Counted from the first letter of the stretch, positions 8,663-17,754 are shown. The stretch is DNA of 64,000 nucleotides from Streptomyces sp. NRRL B-24484 (GCF_000717715.1 NZ_JOAI01000005.1:329009-393008), one strand, 5' to 3'. The notes: a model not told the origin generated them from the letters alone. Translations and numbers: made by a program.

Positions 8663-8872
8663 TCAGCCCTTCTGGATCGCCCAGAACTCGTCCCAGTTCA
8701 GCAGGCCGTCCTTGCTGGTGTCGGCCTTGGCGATGACCGCCTGGGCCATCGGCACGGTCACGTACGGGTCGCCCATCTCCGCCATGACCTTGGAGTACTC
8801 CTCCGGCGAGATGAACCCGTCCCCGTTGATGTCGAACCGGCTGAAATTCGCCTTGGCCTTGTCGATGTCCAT
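8663..8872 (-). CDS. Two-EF-hand calcium-binding protein
   Basis: A 69-residue protein consisting of two EF-hands. The first loop DINGDGFISPEE (residues 14-25) has all canonical calcium ligands. The second, DTSKDGLLNWDE (51-62), is also complete. Size and layout match the small Streptomyces Cab proteins (CabD-like), considered cytosolic calcium buffers or sensors. There is no signal peptide. The ATG at 8872 follows a purine-rich AGGAGC site. It stands alone, divergent from the DNA glycosylase gene. Confidence 0.9.
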   Translation of the reverse strand: MDIDKAKANFSRFDINGDGFISPEEYSKVMAEMGDPYVTVPMAQAVIAKADTSKDGLLNWDEFWAIQKG

Positions 8873-9003
8873 CTCGGCAGGTGCTCCTTCTGGGTGATGC
8901 GATGACGCCCGTACGATACCGGCGCCCGGTGGCCGCGAGGAGCCCCGCCACCCCTGCGGGCGATCCGATGGCCGCCCCGGCCGGGCCCGGCCAGACTGGG
9001 GAG

Positions 9004-9858
9004 GTGCCCGAACTACCGGAAGTGCAGGCGCTCGCCGAGCGGATGACCGAGGCCTGCGCGGGCCGCTCGCTGGCCCGCGTCGAGGTCCTGTCGGTGCAGG
9101 TGCTGAAGACCTTCGACCCGCCGCCGCAGGCGCTGCAGGACCGGCCGGTGGCCGGGGTCGGGCGGCACGGCAAGTTCCTCGACCTCGCCACCGACGGCGG
9201 CCCGCACCTGGTGCTGCACCTGGCCCGGGCCGGCTGGGTGCACCGGCGGGCGTCCTTCCCCGCGAAGCCGCCCGGCCGGCGCGGACCGCTGGCGCTGCGG
9301 CTGGTCCTCGACGACGGATCCGGCTTCGACGTCACCGAGCAGGGCACCGCCAAGCGGCTGGCCGCGTACGTGGTCGCCGACCCGGCCCAGGTGCCCGGCA
9401 TCGCCCGGCTCGGCCCGGACGCGCTCGCCGTCGGCGAGGAGCAGCTGGCCGCGCTGGCCGCCGGCGCCAGGCAGCGGCTGAAGACCTTCCTCACCGACCA
9501 GGCCGTGCTCGCCGGGGTCGGCAACGCCTACTCGGACGAGATCGCGCACCGGGCGAAGCTCTCGCCGTACGCGACGGCGGCCACGTTCAAGCCCGACCAG
9601 GTGACCGCCCTGCACGCCGCCCTGCACCAGGTGCTCGACGAGGCGCTGGAGCACGCCAGGGCGGTGCCCGCGGACGGCCTGAAGGCGGAGAAGAAGGCCG
9701 GGCTCGCCGTGCACGGCCGCGAGGGCGGGCGCTGCCCGGTCTGCGGGGACACCGTGCGGTCCGTCAACTTCGCCGACTCCTCGCTGCAGTACTGCCCGAC
9801 CTGCCAGACCGGCGGGCGGACGCTCGCCGACCGCAGACTCTCCCGGCTGCTCAAGTAG
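9004..9858 (+). CDS. Fpg/Nei family DNA glycosylase/AP lyase
   Basis: A 284-residue base-excision repair enzyme. The start is fixed by function: only GTG 9004 gives the mature Pro-Glu N-terminus (MPELPEVQ) in which Pro2 is the catalytic nucleophile and Glu3 the acid. Lys57 lies in GRHGKFLDL, and NAYSDEI marks the H2TH region. A C-terminal zinc finger has CPVCG and CPTC. The enzyme should remove oxidised purines (Fpg) or pyrimidines (Nei) from DNA. The downstream kinase start lies only 65 bp away. Whether it is MutM or an Nei-like paralogue cannot be decided here. Confidence 0.92.
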   Translation: MPELPEVQALAERMTEACAGRSLARVEVLSVQVLKTFDPPPQALQDRPVAGVGRHGKFLDLATDGGPHLVLHLARAGWVHRRASFPAKPPGRRGPLALRLVLDDGSGFDVTEQGTAKRLAAYVVADPAQVPGIARLGPDALAVGEEQLAALAAGARQRLKTFLTDQAVLAGVGNAYSDEIAHRAKLSPYATAATFKPDQVTALHAALHQVLDEALEHARAVPADGLKAEKKAGLAVHGREGGRCPVCGDTVRSVNFADSSLQYCPTCQTGGRTLADRRLSRLLK

Positions 9859-9922
9859 TGTGCTTGAATCTGCTCACAAACAGCTCACTACGAGCATGTT
9901 CGAGCAGAGTGGGGGATCGACC

Positions 9923-10837
9923 GTGCTGCTGGTGGTCACACCGAACCCGGCCCTGGACGTCACGTACACCGTGCCGGCGCTGCGCCCGCACACCACCCAC
10001 CGGGTCGCCGCGGTCGCCGCCCAGGCCGGCGGCAAGGGCGTGAACACCGCCAGGGTGCTCACCGCGCTCGGCCACCGCGCGCTCTCCGTGCTGCCGCTCG
10101 GCGGCCCCACGGGCGCGGCCGTCGCCGCCGACCTCGGCGCCGCCGGGCTGCCCCACCGCGCCGTGCCGGTCGCCGGGGACACCCGCCGCACCGTCGCCGT
10201 CGCCGACCCGGCCGACGCCACCCTCTTCAACGAGCCCGGCCCGCGGATCACCCCCGCCGAATGGCGCCGGCTGGTCGCCGCGGTCGCCGCCGAACTCCCC
10301 GCCGCCCGGGTCCTGGTGCTCTCCGGCAGCCTGCCGCCGGGCAGCCCCGGCGACGGCTACCGCGAGCTCGTCGCCCTCGCCCGCGAGCACGGGGTGCCGA
10401 CCGTGCTGGACGCCGACGGGCCCGCGCTCACCGCGGCGCTCCCGGCCGGGCCGACCGCCGTCAAGCCCAACGCCGCCGAACTGCTCGCCGCCACCGGCCG
10501 CACCGACGTCCCCGCCGCCGCGGCCGATCTCCGCCGCCGCGGGGCCGGCGCGGTCGTCGCCTCGCTCGGCCCCGACGGGCTGTACGCGCTGACCGCCGAG
10601 GGCGCCTGGCGGTGCGCCCCGCCCGAGGCCGTGACCGGCAACCCCACCGGCGCCGGCGACGCCGTGGTCGCCGCACTCGCGGCCGGACTGCTCACCGGGG
10701 CGGGCTGGCCCGCCGTGCTCGCCGAGGCGGTCGCCCTCTCCACGGCCACCGTGCTCGCCCCGCGGGCCGGCCGCTTCGACCGGGCAGCGCACCTGCGGCT
10801 GCGGGAGACCGTCACCGCCACGGCGGTGCCCGCCTGA
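9923..10837 (+). CDS. PfkB-family hexose kinase (1-phosphofructokinase type)
   Basis: A 304-residue PfkB kinase of the FruK/LacC hexose-phosphate group. It starts LLVVTPNPALDVTYTV, has the first signature GGKGVNTARVLTALG, and the ATP-site signature NPTGAGDAVVAALAAGL with catalytic Asp. The likely reaction is fructose-1-phosphate to fructose-1,6-bisphosphate, but no PTS gene is adjacent, so tagatose-6-phosphate or another substrate is possible. GTG 9923 is preferred over ATG 9896 because a GGGGGA site lies six bases upstream and the family begins at this point. Only 64 bp separate it from the glycosylase stop. Confidence 0.85.
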   Translation: MLLVVTPNPALDVTYTVPALRPHTTHRVAAVAAQAGGKGVNTARVLTALGHRALSVLPLGGPTGAAVAADLGAAGLPHRAVPVAGDTRRTVAVADPADATLFNEPGPRITPAEWRRLVAAVAAELPAARVLVLSGSLPPGSPGDGYRELVALAREHGVPTVLDADGPALTAALPAGPTAVKPNAAELLAATGRTDVPAAAADLRRRGAGAVVASLGPDGLYALTAEGAWRCAPPEAVTGNPTGAGDAVVAALAAGLLTGAGWPAVLAEAVALSTATVLAPRAGRFDRAAHLRLRETVTATAVPA

Positions 10838-10844
10838 CGGCCGG

Positions 10845-11840
10845 TCAGTGCGGGCTGGCCTCGCCCAGCCAGCCGAGGGCGGCGACCTGGATGCCCGCCT
10901 GGAAGCGGCTGCGGGCGTCCATCCGCACCATCAGGTCGGCCATCATCCGGCGCACCGTGCGCAGCGAGACGCCGAGCCGCTGGCCGGCCCGTTCGTCGGT
11001 GAGCCCCTCGGCGAGCAGCCGCAGCAGCTCGCGCTCCTGCGCGGTGAGACCGTGCGGGTCCCGATGGACGCTCCCGCCGAGCGGCCGGGCCTGCTCCCAG
11101 ACCTGCTCGAACAGGGCCCGCAGCGCCGCGATCACCCCCGGGCTGCGCAGCAGCACCGCGCCCTTCCGGGCGTCCTCCGGGTCGATCGGGACGATCGCGG
11201 TGGCGTTGTCGACCAGGATCATCCGCAGCGGCAGCGTCGGCACCGTGCGGACGGCGCCGCCGAGTCCGTGCAGCCAGCGCGCGTACTGCACGGTGGCCGG
11301 GTCGTTGCGCACGCTGTCCTGGTAGACGGTGCGCATCCGGACGCCGCGCTGCAGGGTCTCCTGGTCGAGGACCCGGCTGGCCTCCATCACCTGCGGCGGC
11401 TGCGGCCCGCCCGGCGCGAACGACAGCACCTCGGCGGCGGCGTCGGAGGCGAGTTGGACGAGGCGGTCGCGTACCTCGTCGAGACTGCTGATGAGCTCGA
11501 TGCCGGGCTGGTTCGCCGGCGCGTGGACGCTGGCGTACTCGGCGATCAGGCCGGCCATCGCGGCCCTGCTCCGTTCGATCTCCTGCTGGCGGCGGGCGGC
11601 CTCGGCCTCCTGCCGGGCGAGTAAGGTCGCCAGGCCCAGCTCCGGATTGACGGCCCGCCAGCGGTCGTTGGCGCCGGTGGGTCTCGTCAGCGCGAGGTCG
11701 GCGAGCCGGTCGAGCGCGGCCCGCACCTCGGACTCGGCGCACTCCAGCCGCTCCGCGATGCCGCGGGTGTCGAGCTCCGGGTGCAGGAGCATCGTTCTGT
11801 AGACGGCTTCACCGAACGGATCGAGGCCGATCGGCGCCAC
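10845..11840 (-). CDS. LuxR-family regulator with TrmB-like N-terminus
   Basis: About 331 residues. The N-terminus (PFGEAVYRTMLLHPELDTRGIAERLECAESEVRAALDRLA) is a winged helix. The middle (LISSLDEVRDRLVQLASDAAAEVLSF; MRTVYQDSVRND; MILVDNATAIVPI) resembles phospholipase-D-like sensor domains found in TrmB-type regulators. The C-terminus is a LuxR helix-turn-helix (GLTAQERELLRLLAEGLTDERAGQRLGVSLRTVRRMM). This combination is frequent among Streptomyces orphan regulators. There is no receiver domain, so no two-component partner is expected. The start is uncertain (GTG 11840, TTG 11849 or further upstream). It converges with the kinase, 7 bp apart. Confidence 0.8.
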   Translation of the reverse strand: MAPIGLDPFGEAVYRTMLLHPELDTRGIAERLECAESEVRAALDRLADLALTRPTGANDRWRAVNPELGLATLLARQEAEAARRQQEIERSRAAMAGLIAEYASVHAPANQPGIELISSLDEVRDRLVQLASDAAAEVLSFAPGGPQPPQVMEASRVLDQETLQRGVRMRTVYQDSVRNDPATVQYARWLHGLGGAVRTVPTLPLRMILVDNATAIVPIDPEDARKGAVLLRSPGVIAALRALFEQVWEQARPLGGSVHRDPHGLTAQERELLRLLAEGLTDERAGQRLGVSLRTVRRMMADLMVRMDARSRFQAGIQVAALGWLGEASPH

Positions 11841-12139
11841 CCCGCTCAACAGCCCGCCACCAGAAGTGCGAACACCATCACACCCTCCCCCGAGCGGGTC
11901 GACCGGCGGATCCGACAGGGCGCGAGCATATCGCCACCGGCTCGAACACAGAACACTCTTGCGGGCAATCCCGACGGTCCGATGGATGAACTGTGAACGG
12001 ACGCGGACCCCCGTCGCGCGTTCTCCACGGTAGCGCCGTCGCCACGGCCGCCGACCGGCGGTGGCATGTTGCTGCCATGCGGAGATCTGACACCGGCCGC
12101 CGCCGCCAAAGGTGTTGTGCATCCGTCAGGCTGGAGGGC

Positions 12140-12463
12140 GTGTATGCGATCCGCGTCCACCTGGCGGCGCGGAGCGGCCGGCCGCTCCGCGCACCGGTGG
12201 AAGCCGCCGTACGGGCCGGGCTGGAGCGCGGGCTCCGGGGCCCCGCCCGGCTGAGCCACGCGCGCATCCGGCAGTCCGCGGACTCCCTGGACGCGGTGGT
12301 CTTCGTCGACGCCCGGTCGCTGCTGGAGGCCGAACACGGCCTGCGCGAGGCCTGCGGCGAACTCCTCGCCGAGGACGGCGAACTGAGCGGCTGGGAGCTG
12401 CGCTGCTGCGAGGCCGACCCGTGGATCGCGCTCGGCCTGCACGTCCTGCCCAGCCGTCCCTGA
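12140..12463 (+). CDS. Hypothetical protein
   Basis: A protein of about 107 residues that I do not recognise. It has an N-terminal strand (YAIRVHLAARSG), a helix (APVEAAVRAGLERGLRG), a strand (DAVVFVDARS), an acidic helix (LLEAEHGLREACGELLAED) and a final strand (WIALGLHVLP). This is a plausible compact alpha/beta fold. GTG 12140 has GGAGGG very close upstream; ATG 12077 in the same frame has no such site, so the start is unsure. It is divergent from the LuxR gene. Confidence 0.5.
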   Translation: MYAIRVHLAARSGRPLRAPVEAAVRAGLERGLRGPARLSHARIRQSADSLDAVVFVDARSLLEAEHGLREACGELLAEDGELSGWELRCCEADPWIALGLHVLPSRP

Positions 12464-12496
12464 CCGCCGTCCGCACCCGCCGCCCGGCGGCCCGGC

Positions 12497-12536
12497 GAGC
12501 TGGCCTCAGGGTGTCACGGCACTGTGGTGCCAGCTC
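12497..12536. terminator. Inverted repeat, probable hairpin
   Basis: GAGCTGGC (12497-12504) pairs with GCCAGCTC (12529-12536), and an inner GGCAC/GTGCC pair lies between them. It sits 35 bp after the hypothetical gene and upstream of the exported peptide gene. It could end transcription or be a regulator site. Confidence 0.4.
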
Positions 12537-12719
12537 CGGCTGCTGACACGGACCGGCCGGAGCGGCCACTCTCATGGTGTCGGCGGAACGACGGACCGCG
12601 ACCGGGACAGCAGCCCCCACCGGGGCCCGGCACGGACCACCCGTCACCCCGCCCCCGACACCACCGCACCCCGGAAGCAGCCCGGGGTGCAGCCGAACGC
12701 GAGAGGATCGGGCATCCCC

Positions 12720-12917
12720 ATGACGCAGAAGGTCCGTTTCATCACGATTGTCGCCCTGGGTCTCGGCGTGCTCACCGGTGTGGCCACCACCGCACAGACC
12801 GGCGGCACCGGCGCCGCGTACCGCGCCGACGGCGACACCACCCCTGCGCCCACCTCCACCGGCACCCCGCTCCCCCCGCTGCCCACCGGCCACCAGGACA
12901 CCTGGGGCTGGGGCTGA
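12720..12917 (+). CDS. Small exported peptide
   Basis: A 65-residue product: basic start MTQKVR, one hydrophobic segment FITIVALGLGVLTGVAT (residues 7-23), then a polar Thr/Pro/Gly-rich tail ending GHQDTWGWG. This is a secretion signal or membrane anchor followed by a short extracellular peptide. ATG 12720 is preferred over the longer in-frame start because the hydrophobic segment then begins as in signal peptides; GAGAGGA lies upstream at a rather long distance. The response regulator follows 109 bp downstream on the same strand. I do not recognise a characterised family. Confidence 0.6.
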   Translation: MTQKVRFITIVALGLGVLTGVATTAQTGGTGAAYRADGDTTPAPTSTGTPLPPLPTGHQDTWGWG

Positions 12918-13026
12918 GCCGAACCCCGGCACCGCCCGCGACCGCCCCGCACCGGCGCCGGCCCCCGCGACCCGGCAGGCCGGCCCCACCCGCAGACCGA
13001 GACGACGACGCCCACGAGGTAGCCGG

Positions 13027-13695
13027 ATGACCACCGTCCTGGAAAGCCCGCTCCACCCGGCGGCCCCCACCGCCCACGGCACCACCACCGCCGTCCGCGT
13101 CCTCCTCGCCGACGGACACCACCTGTTCCGCAGCGGGCTCGGCGCCCTGCTCGGCCGGGAGAGCGACCTCGCCGTGGTCGCCGAATCCCCCACCGCCGAG
13201 GAGGCCGCCGCCGAGGCCGCCCGCACCAGGCCCGCCGTCGCCGTCCTCGACCCCGACCTGCCCGGCCCCGGCGGCCCCGCCACCGCCGCCCTCATCCGCG
13301 ACCGGGCACCCGGCACCGCCCTGCTCCTGCTCACCGCGCAGGCCCGCACCGCCGACCTGCAGCGTGCGGTGGCCGACGGCGTCGCCGGGGTCCTCCTCAA
13401 GGACGTGCCGCCGGCCGCACTGATCGCCGCCGTCCGGGAACTCGCCCGCGGCGGACGGGTCTACGACCCCCGACTGGTCGTCGACGCCGTCCGCGGCGAC
13501 GCCTCCCCGCTCACCCCCCGGGAGGTCACCGTCCTCGGCCACGTCGCCGGCGGCTCCACCATCCACGAGGTCGCCGCCGCCCTCTCCCTCTCCCCCGGCA
13601 CCGTCCGCAACTACGTCTCCGCCGCCATCGCCAAGACCCGCGCCCGCAACCGCTGCGACGCCATCCGCATCGCCCGCGAACGCGGCTGGCTCTGA
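13027..13695 (+). CDS. NarL/FixJ-type response regulator
   Basis: A 222-residue regulator. The receiver domain begins VRVLLADGHHLFRSGLGALL and has its phospho-acceptor Asp in VAVLDPDLPGPGG and the conserved Lys in GVLLKDVPPAAL. The LuxR DNA-binding domain is LTPREVTVLGHVAGGSTIHEVAAALSLSPGTVRNYVSAAIAKT. No histidine kinase is adjacent, so it is an orphan. The start at 13027 follows GAGGTAG. The small exported peptide gene upstream may be functionally linked. Confidence 0.88.
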   Translation: MTTVLESPLHPAAPTAHGTTTAVRVLLADGHHLFRSGLGALLGRESDLAVVAESPTAEEAAAEAARTRPAVAVLDPDLPGPGGPATAALIRDRAPGTALLLLTAQARTADLQRAVADGVAGVLLKDVPPAALIAAVRELARGGRVYDPRLVVDAVRGDASPLTPREVTVLGHVAGGSTIHEVAAALSLSPGTVRNYVSAAIAKTRARNRCDAIRIARERGWL

Positions 13696-13725
13696 AGGGG
13701 ATCGATTGAGGGGCGCGTGGGGGCG

Positions 13726-13748
13726 CCTCCCGGCCGAAGGCCGGGGGG
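13726..13748. terminator. Hairpin after the response regulator
   Basis: CCTCCCGGCC and GGCCGGGGGG form a stem of about 10 bp around a GAA loop, 30 bp past the stop. It is nearly identical to the element after cvnD and probably ends transcription. Confidence 0.6.
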
Positions 13749-13906
13749 AGAACTGCGCAACCCAGGCTGCGGGCCAACCACTTAGGGGCGCGGGGAACTG
13801 CGCGGTTCGGATGTGGTCCACCTCTCGACATCGCGTCGACCCGAAAATGGGCCGGCCCGACTCGGCAGGTGCACCTTCTCCGAATTGCGCAGCTCCCCGC
13901 GCCCCT
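13747..13906. repeat. Recurrent intergenic element, three copies
   Basis: Copies are GGAGAACTGCGCAAC (13747-13761), the AGGGGCGCGGGGAACTGCGC form (13784-13803) and the inverted form with GCGCAGCTCCCCGCGCCCCT (13887-13906). The last two face each other and could form a large cruciform between the convergent response regulator and SagB-type genes. The same core appears at 5587-5683 and 58153-58172. Confidence 0.6.
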
Positions 13907-13919
13907 GCTCGGCTCGGCC

Positions 13920-15407
13920 CTATCCCCTTGCCTCGGCGACCATGTCGGCGAAGCCGTGGGCGGTGCGGGGGACGTCGGACGGGCGGCTGCCGATGAGGAA
14001 TTCGCCGACGGAGGACTCCGCCGTCCAGTCCAGGCCGAGGGCGCGGGCGGCCGCGTCGGTGTCCCCCGAGCCGAGCCCGCAGGGGGCCAGCCCCATCGCC
14101 GTCGCCACCAGGTACAGCGTCTGGTAGACCACGCCGACGTGCTTGAGCGTCAGCGCGTACGCGATCTGGCTGTACTTCCAGGAGAGCCGCCCGAACCGCG
14201 AGGTCACGGTGAGCAGGACCTGCGGGTCGACGCTGCAGCCGGTCGCCCGCCAGGCCGCCGTCATCAGCTCGCGGAAGGCGGTCTCGTCCCCCGGTCCGGA
14301 GAAGGGCCGCGGGCGGAGCCGGTGTGCGGCCGCGTCGTACCGGTAGACCCCGGGCACCAGCCCCTCGCAGCGGACGACCGAGAGGTAGACCTCCAGTTCG
14401 CCGGTGGCGCCGCCGGCCGGGTAGGGCCGGTCGACGATGTCGTAGCCGTGCGGGTCGGCCGGGTCGCCGGGGATCACCCGCCGGACCCGGGCCACCCGGT
14501 AGAGCAGTTCGCCGAGTTGGTCGAGGGTGACGGGCCGCTCGGCGTACGTGCGCACGGAGCGGCGGCCCTCCAGGACTTCGGAGAGGGCCGGGTCGCGGGC
14601 GAGCACTTCGTCCCAGTCGGGGACGGGCAGGTCGATGCCGGCGCCCTCCTCGCGCGGGCCGGTGCCGGGGATCGCCGGCAGCTGGGCGACCTCGGGGTGG
14701 GCGAAGACGCCGCCGCTCGGGTAGTCGTGCCGGCCCGGGCGGCTGCGGGCGTGGAAGAGCAGGTCGTGGAAGTCCCAGAGCGGGGGTTCGCCCTGGGCGG
14801 TGTCGTCGAGGAAGCCCGCGCCGGCGAGCAGTCCGGCGAGCGAGCGTCCGGCGGCCGGGGCGAGCCCGGCCAGCAGGGCCGCTTCGTCGACCGAGCGGGA
14901 GGCGGTGACCGCCGCGACGAAGGCGCCCGCGGCGGGCCGGTGCAGGGTGAGCCGGAAGGGTGCCGTCGGGGATTCGAGGACGCAGGCCCCGGCGTGCTCC
15001 TCGGGCAGCCGTCGCAGGTAGGCGAAGCGGGAGAGCACGGCGGTGTCGGCGGACCGGCCGAGGCCGGGCAGCCCGGCCGAGCGGGCGATCGGGACGGCGG
15101 TGGCCAGCGGCACGCCGAGCGGGTCGGCGAGGGTGGTGGTGACCAGGTACGGGAAGCGCCGCAGCAGGTGCAGCAGCCTGCCGCCGGCGGGGAGTTCGTC
15201 GAGGTCGATCTCGGTGCGGGTGAGTTCGGCGAGCCGGTCGACGGTGTCGGCGCCGAGGGCGTGGACCCGCTGGCGGCCCCAGGGGTGGCTGAGTTCGAGG
15301 TCGTCGCCCTGGGCGGTGACGACGACCTCCGGGCGCAGCCGCAGCAGGGTGCGCAGCGGGCCGCCGCCGGCCGCGAGGTCGGGCGGGAGCTGTTCGGTCA
15401 CGGTCAT
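13920..15407 (-). CDS. SagB-type FMN-dependent azoline dehydrogenase
   Basis: A 495-residue protein. The C-terminal ~230 residues (from LEGRRSVRTYAERPVTLDQLGELLYRVARV) form the nitroreductase-like FMN fold of SagB/ThcOx enzymes, including YKYSQ-like WKYSQIAYALTLKHVG and the final GEFLIGSRP. SagB-type enzymes oxidise azolines made by YcaO synthetases to aromatic thiazoles and oxazoles. The N-terminal ~250 residues match the extra domain seen in long SagB proteins. GGAGGAGG stands just upstream of ATG 15407. It is the last gene of the RiPP operon, 58 bp after the YcaO gene. The predicted role is final aromatisation of the heterocycles. Confidence 0.85.
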   Translation of the reverse strand: MTVTEQLPPDLAAGGGPLRTLLRLRPEVVVTAQGDDLELSHPWGRQRVHALGADTVDRLAELTRTEIDLDELPAGGRLLHLLRRFPYLVTTTLADPLGVPLATAVPIARSAGLPGLGRSADTAVLSRFAYLRRLPEEHAGACVLESPTAPFRLTLHRPAAGAFVAAVTASRSVDEAALLAGLAPAAGRSLAGLLAGAGFLDDTAQGEPPLWDFHDLLFHARSRPGRHDYPSGGVFAHPEVAQLPAIPGTGPREEGAGIDLPVPDWDEVLARDPALSEVLEGRRSVRTYAERPVTLDQLGELLYRVARVRRVIPGDPADPHGYDIVDRPYPAGGATGELEVYLSVVRCEGLVPGVYRYDAAAHRLRPRPFSGPGDETAFRELMTAAWRATGCSVDPQVLLTVTSRFGRLSWKYSQIAYALTLKHVGVVYQTLYLVATAMGLAPCGLGSGDTDAAARALGLDWTAESSVGEFLIGSRPSDVPRTAHGFADMVAEARG

Positions 15408-15465
15408 GCGGAGTACCTCCTCCGGGAGGGGCGGGCCGCCGAGCAGCACGGCGGCCCGCACGTCG

Positions 15466-17730
15466 TCAGATGAAGATCGGGACGGGGTTGAGGTCCTCCT
15501 CCCGGGTCGGCCGGTCGAGCCAGCCGAGGGCGAGCGGCACGTCGTAGAGGCGGCCGGGGGCGAAGCGGGCCCAGAAGTGCCGCATGCCGGGGACGATCAC
15601 CTTGGCGACCGGCAGGCCGACGTCGGGGCGGGTCTGGTCGAGCACCAGGAACTCCATGCCTCGTTCCTCGACGAGGCGTCGGGCGAGCCTGAGGTCGTCG
15701 GCGAGGTCGGTGCCGGCGAGTTCCGCCCAGCGGCCTGGGCCGGCGGCCGGGGCTGCGGGGTCGGGCAGCAGGTGCGGGTTGCCGGCGACGGTGGCCGTGG
15801 TCCACCAGGCCTTCTGCTCGGGGTCGGCGCCGGCGTAGCCGACCCGGCCCTCGGCGTCGCCGGCGACGGGGCCGAGGAACTGGTTCATCTCGGTGAGCGC
15901 CCGGGTGAGGGCGATGTGCGGGTCGAGGTGGGCGCCGAAGGCGATCAGGATGTCCTCGGCGGGCTTGTCGAGGCGCCGGGAGAACGCGCCGACCACCGGG
16001 ATGCCGAAGTCCGAGGTGAGGTCGAGCGCCCAGATCTCGCGCCGCAACCCCCGGTAGATGTCGCGGAGTTCGGCGGTGTACGGGTCGCCGAAGGCATCCA
16101 GGTCGACGGCGGGCCGCTGCACCCGGTTGTACCACCAGAGGGCGACGGCGTCGCGTTCGACGAGTTCCAGGAAGCCCTGCAGGGCGGCGTCCTCGAAGGA
16201 GGTCCCTGCCGCGCAGCCGTTGGAGTCGCCGGCGGCGAAGAAGCCGTGGCGGTGCCGGTAGCCGTAGTACAGCGACATGGTGGGCAGCCAGCGGGTGCGC
16301 TGCTCGGTGAGCGACCAGGCGGGCGACCATTCGATCCGGTCGTCCTCGCGGAACCGCTCGGGGACGGTGTTGAACATCGAGCGGCGGGCGTTCCAGCGGG
16401 CCCGCTCCTCGTACTGGCGGTCGCTGTAGAGCAGGGTGCGGGCGGGGTGGATCGCGGCGTCGCCGAGTTCGGTGAAGCTGGCGGTGCGGCGGGCCTCGTC
16501 GCCCTGGAAGACGCCGGAGTAGCGTTCCATCGCCTCGCCGAGGGCGCTGGCCCGGGCCTGGACGTCGGTGCGGCCCTTGCCGCAGCTCACCGAGCGCAGG
16601 CCGGTGCGCAGTTGGCGCAGGTCGCCGCTCTGCCGGGAGAGATTCTGCCCGGAAACGTACACCCGCAGGCCGGTGGGGGTGCGGGCGGCGGGCACGAGGG
16701 AGGTCACCACGCCCGTCACCGGGGAGAGTTGGGGCCGGTAGCGCTCCAGCATGTCCTCCGGGGAGGCGGAGCGGTGGCCGCCGTCGGCGGTGAAGGCCTT
16801 CAGCCGGGGGGCGAACTCGACGGGGGCGAGCTGGCGTTCGGCCATCAGGCCGGCCTCGCCGCAGGCCGGGCACTGCGGGCGGCGGACGAGCTTGTGGCGT
16901 TCGGCCTCCAGCAGGACGGTGTCGAAGGTGAGCACCACCGGCTCCGCGGGACGCACCCCGGCGAGCCACTTGGCGGCCTCCAGGGCGGCGAGCTGGGCGC
17001 CGGTGCCGAGGGTGGGGGCGAGGTGGGCGCCGGCGGTGGAGATCGGGGTGTCCTGGCCGAGCCGGTGCTGCAGGTAGCTGAGCGACTGGCGGTTGGCGGA
17101 GAGCCGGTGGGCGAGGCACTCCCAGCAGCCGGTGGCGTCCTGCCCGGCGTCCGGGGTCGCGGGGACGAAGACCGGGCCGACCCAGACGATCGAGCCGACC
17201 GGGCGGGCGAGCAGCCAGGGGCGGCCGCTCGCGCGGGCGGCGCGGTCCCGGTCGGCGAGGCCGGGGTGCAGGTAGTCCTCGGTGAGGGCGACGGTGAACC
17301 CGGCGTCCTCGTCGACGGTGACGCCGGCGGCGGCGAGCGCGTCGAGGAAGGGCTGCGGGTCCAGGTCTCCGTACACCTCGACCCGGGCGCGGGAGGTGCG
17401 CAGCGCGGCGGAGGCGGCGGCGCCGTCCAGGCCGGCCATCTCCAGGTAGGCGGCGCCGGCCGGGTCGTCGACGGGACCGGCCGGGGCGAGGTAGCCGCGG
17501 TCGCGGAGGGTGCCGACGGCGCCGAGGACCTTGTCGGCGGGGACGGTGCCGTCCAGGGCGGCACCGATCTGCTCGGGGGTGCGGGTGCCGTCCAGCAGCG
17601 GGGCGAGGCACTGGGCGAGGGCGCCGTCGACCACGGAGACGCCGCGCTCGGAGACCAGGTAGACGGCCTCGCCGTCGACGACGTACGGGGTGTAGTGGCG
17701 TTTGAAGCCGATCGCGGTGGTGTCGGACAT
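15466..17730 (-). CDS. Fused E1-like/YcaO azoline-forming cyclodehydratase
   Basis: A 754-residue fusion of the TOMM leader-binding E1-like protein and the YcaO enzyme. The N-terminal half has a RiPP-recognition-like start (residues 1-90) and two zinc-binding pairs, GCWECL (Cys202/205) and QCPACG (Cys287/290), as in ocin-ThiF-like domains. The YcaO half has the ATP-site motifs SCGKGRTDVQARASALGEAMERYSG (split: key residues S, E, E, R) and ALQGFLELVERDAV. It ends NPVPIFI, a variant of the family's Pro-rich C-terminus. It should bind the precursor leader and convert Cys (or Ser/Thr) to azolines using ATP. It lies 24 bp after the LanM-like gene. Confidence 0.9.
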   Translation of the reverse strand: MSDTTAIGFKRHYTPYVVDGEAVYLVSERGVSVVDGALAQCLAPLLDGTRTPEQIGAALDGTVPADKVLGAVGTLRDRGYLAPAGPVDDPAGAAYLEMAGLDGAAASAALRTSRARVEVYGDLDPQPFLDALAAAGVTVDEDAGFTVALTEDYLHPGLADRDRAARASGRPWLLARPVGSIVWVGPVFVPATPDAGQDATGCWECLAHRLSANRQSLSYLQHRLGQDTPISTAGAHLAPTLGTGAQLAALEAAKWLAGVRPAEPVVLTFDTVLLEAERHKLVRRPQCPACGEAGLMAERQLAPVEFAPRLKAFTADGGHRSASPEDMLERYRPQLSPVTGVVTSLVPAARTPTGLRVYVSGQNLSRQSGDLRQLRTGLRSVSCGKGRTDVQARASALGEAMERYSGVFQGDEARRTASFTELGDAAIHPARTLLYSDRQYEERARWNARRSMFNTVPERFREDDRIEWSPAWSLTEQRTRWLPTMSLYYGYRHRHGFFAAGDSNGCAAGTSFEDAALQGFLELVERDAVALWWYNRVQRPAVDLDAFGDPYTAELRDIYRGLRREIWALDLTSDFGIPVVGAFSRRLDKPAEDILIAFGAHLDPHIALTRALTEMNQFLGPVAGDAEGRVGYAGADPEQKAWWTTATVAGNPHLLPDPAAPAAGPGRWAELAGTDLADDLRLARRLVEERGMEFLVLDQTRPDVGLPVAKVIVPGMRHFWARFAPGRLYDVPLALGWLDRPTREEDLNPVPIFI

Positions 17731-17754
17731 GGCGGTCCCTCGGGTCTCGGGCGG

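Noticed and set aside
9858..9922. A DeoR/FruR operator in the 64 bp before the hexose kinase
   Set aside because: Several GAGC/GCTC pieces (GCTCAC, GAGCATG, GAGCAG) repeat here, but no clean symmetric site could be defined and no DeoR gene is near.
12140..12463. Naming the small protein as a double-stranded RNA or ribosome-binding factor
   Set aside because: Only a general alpha/beta pattern is visible, with no diagnostic motif.
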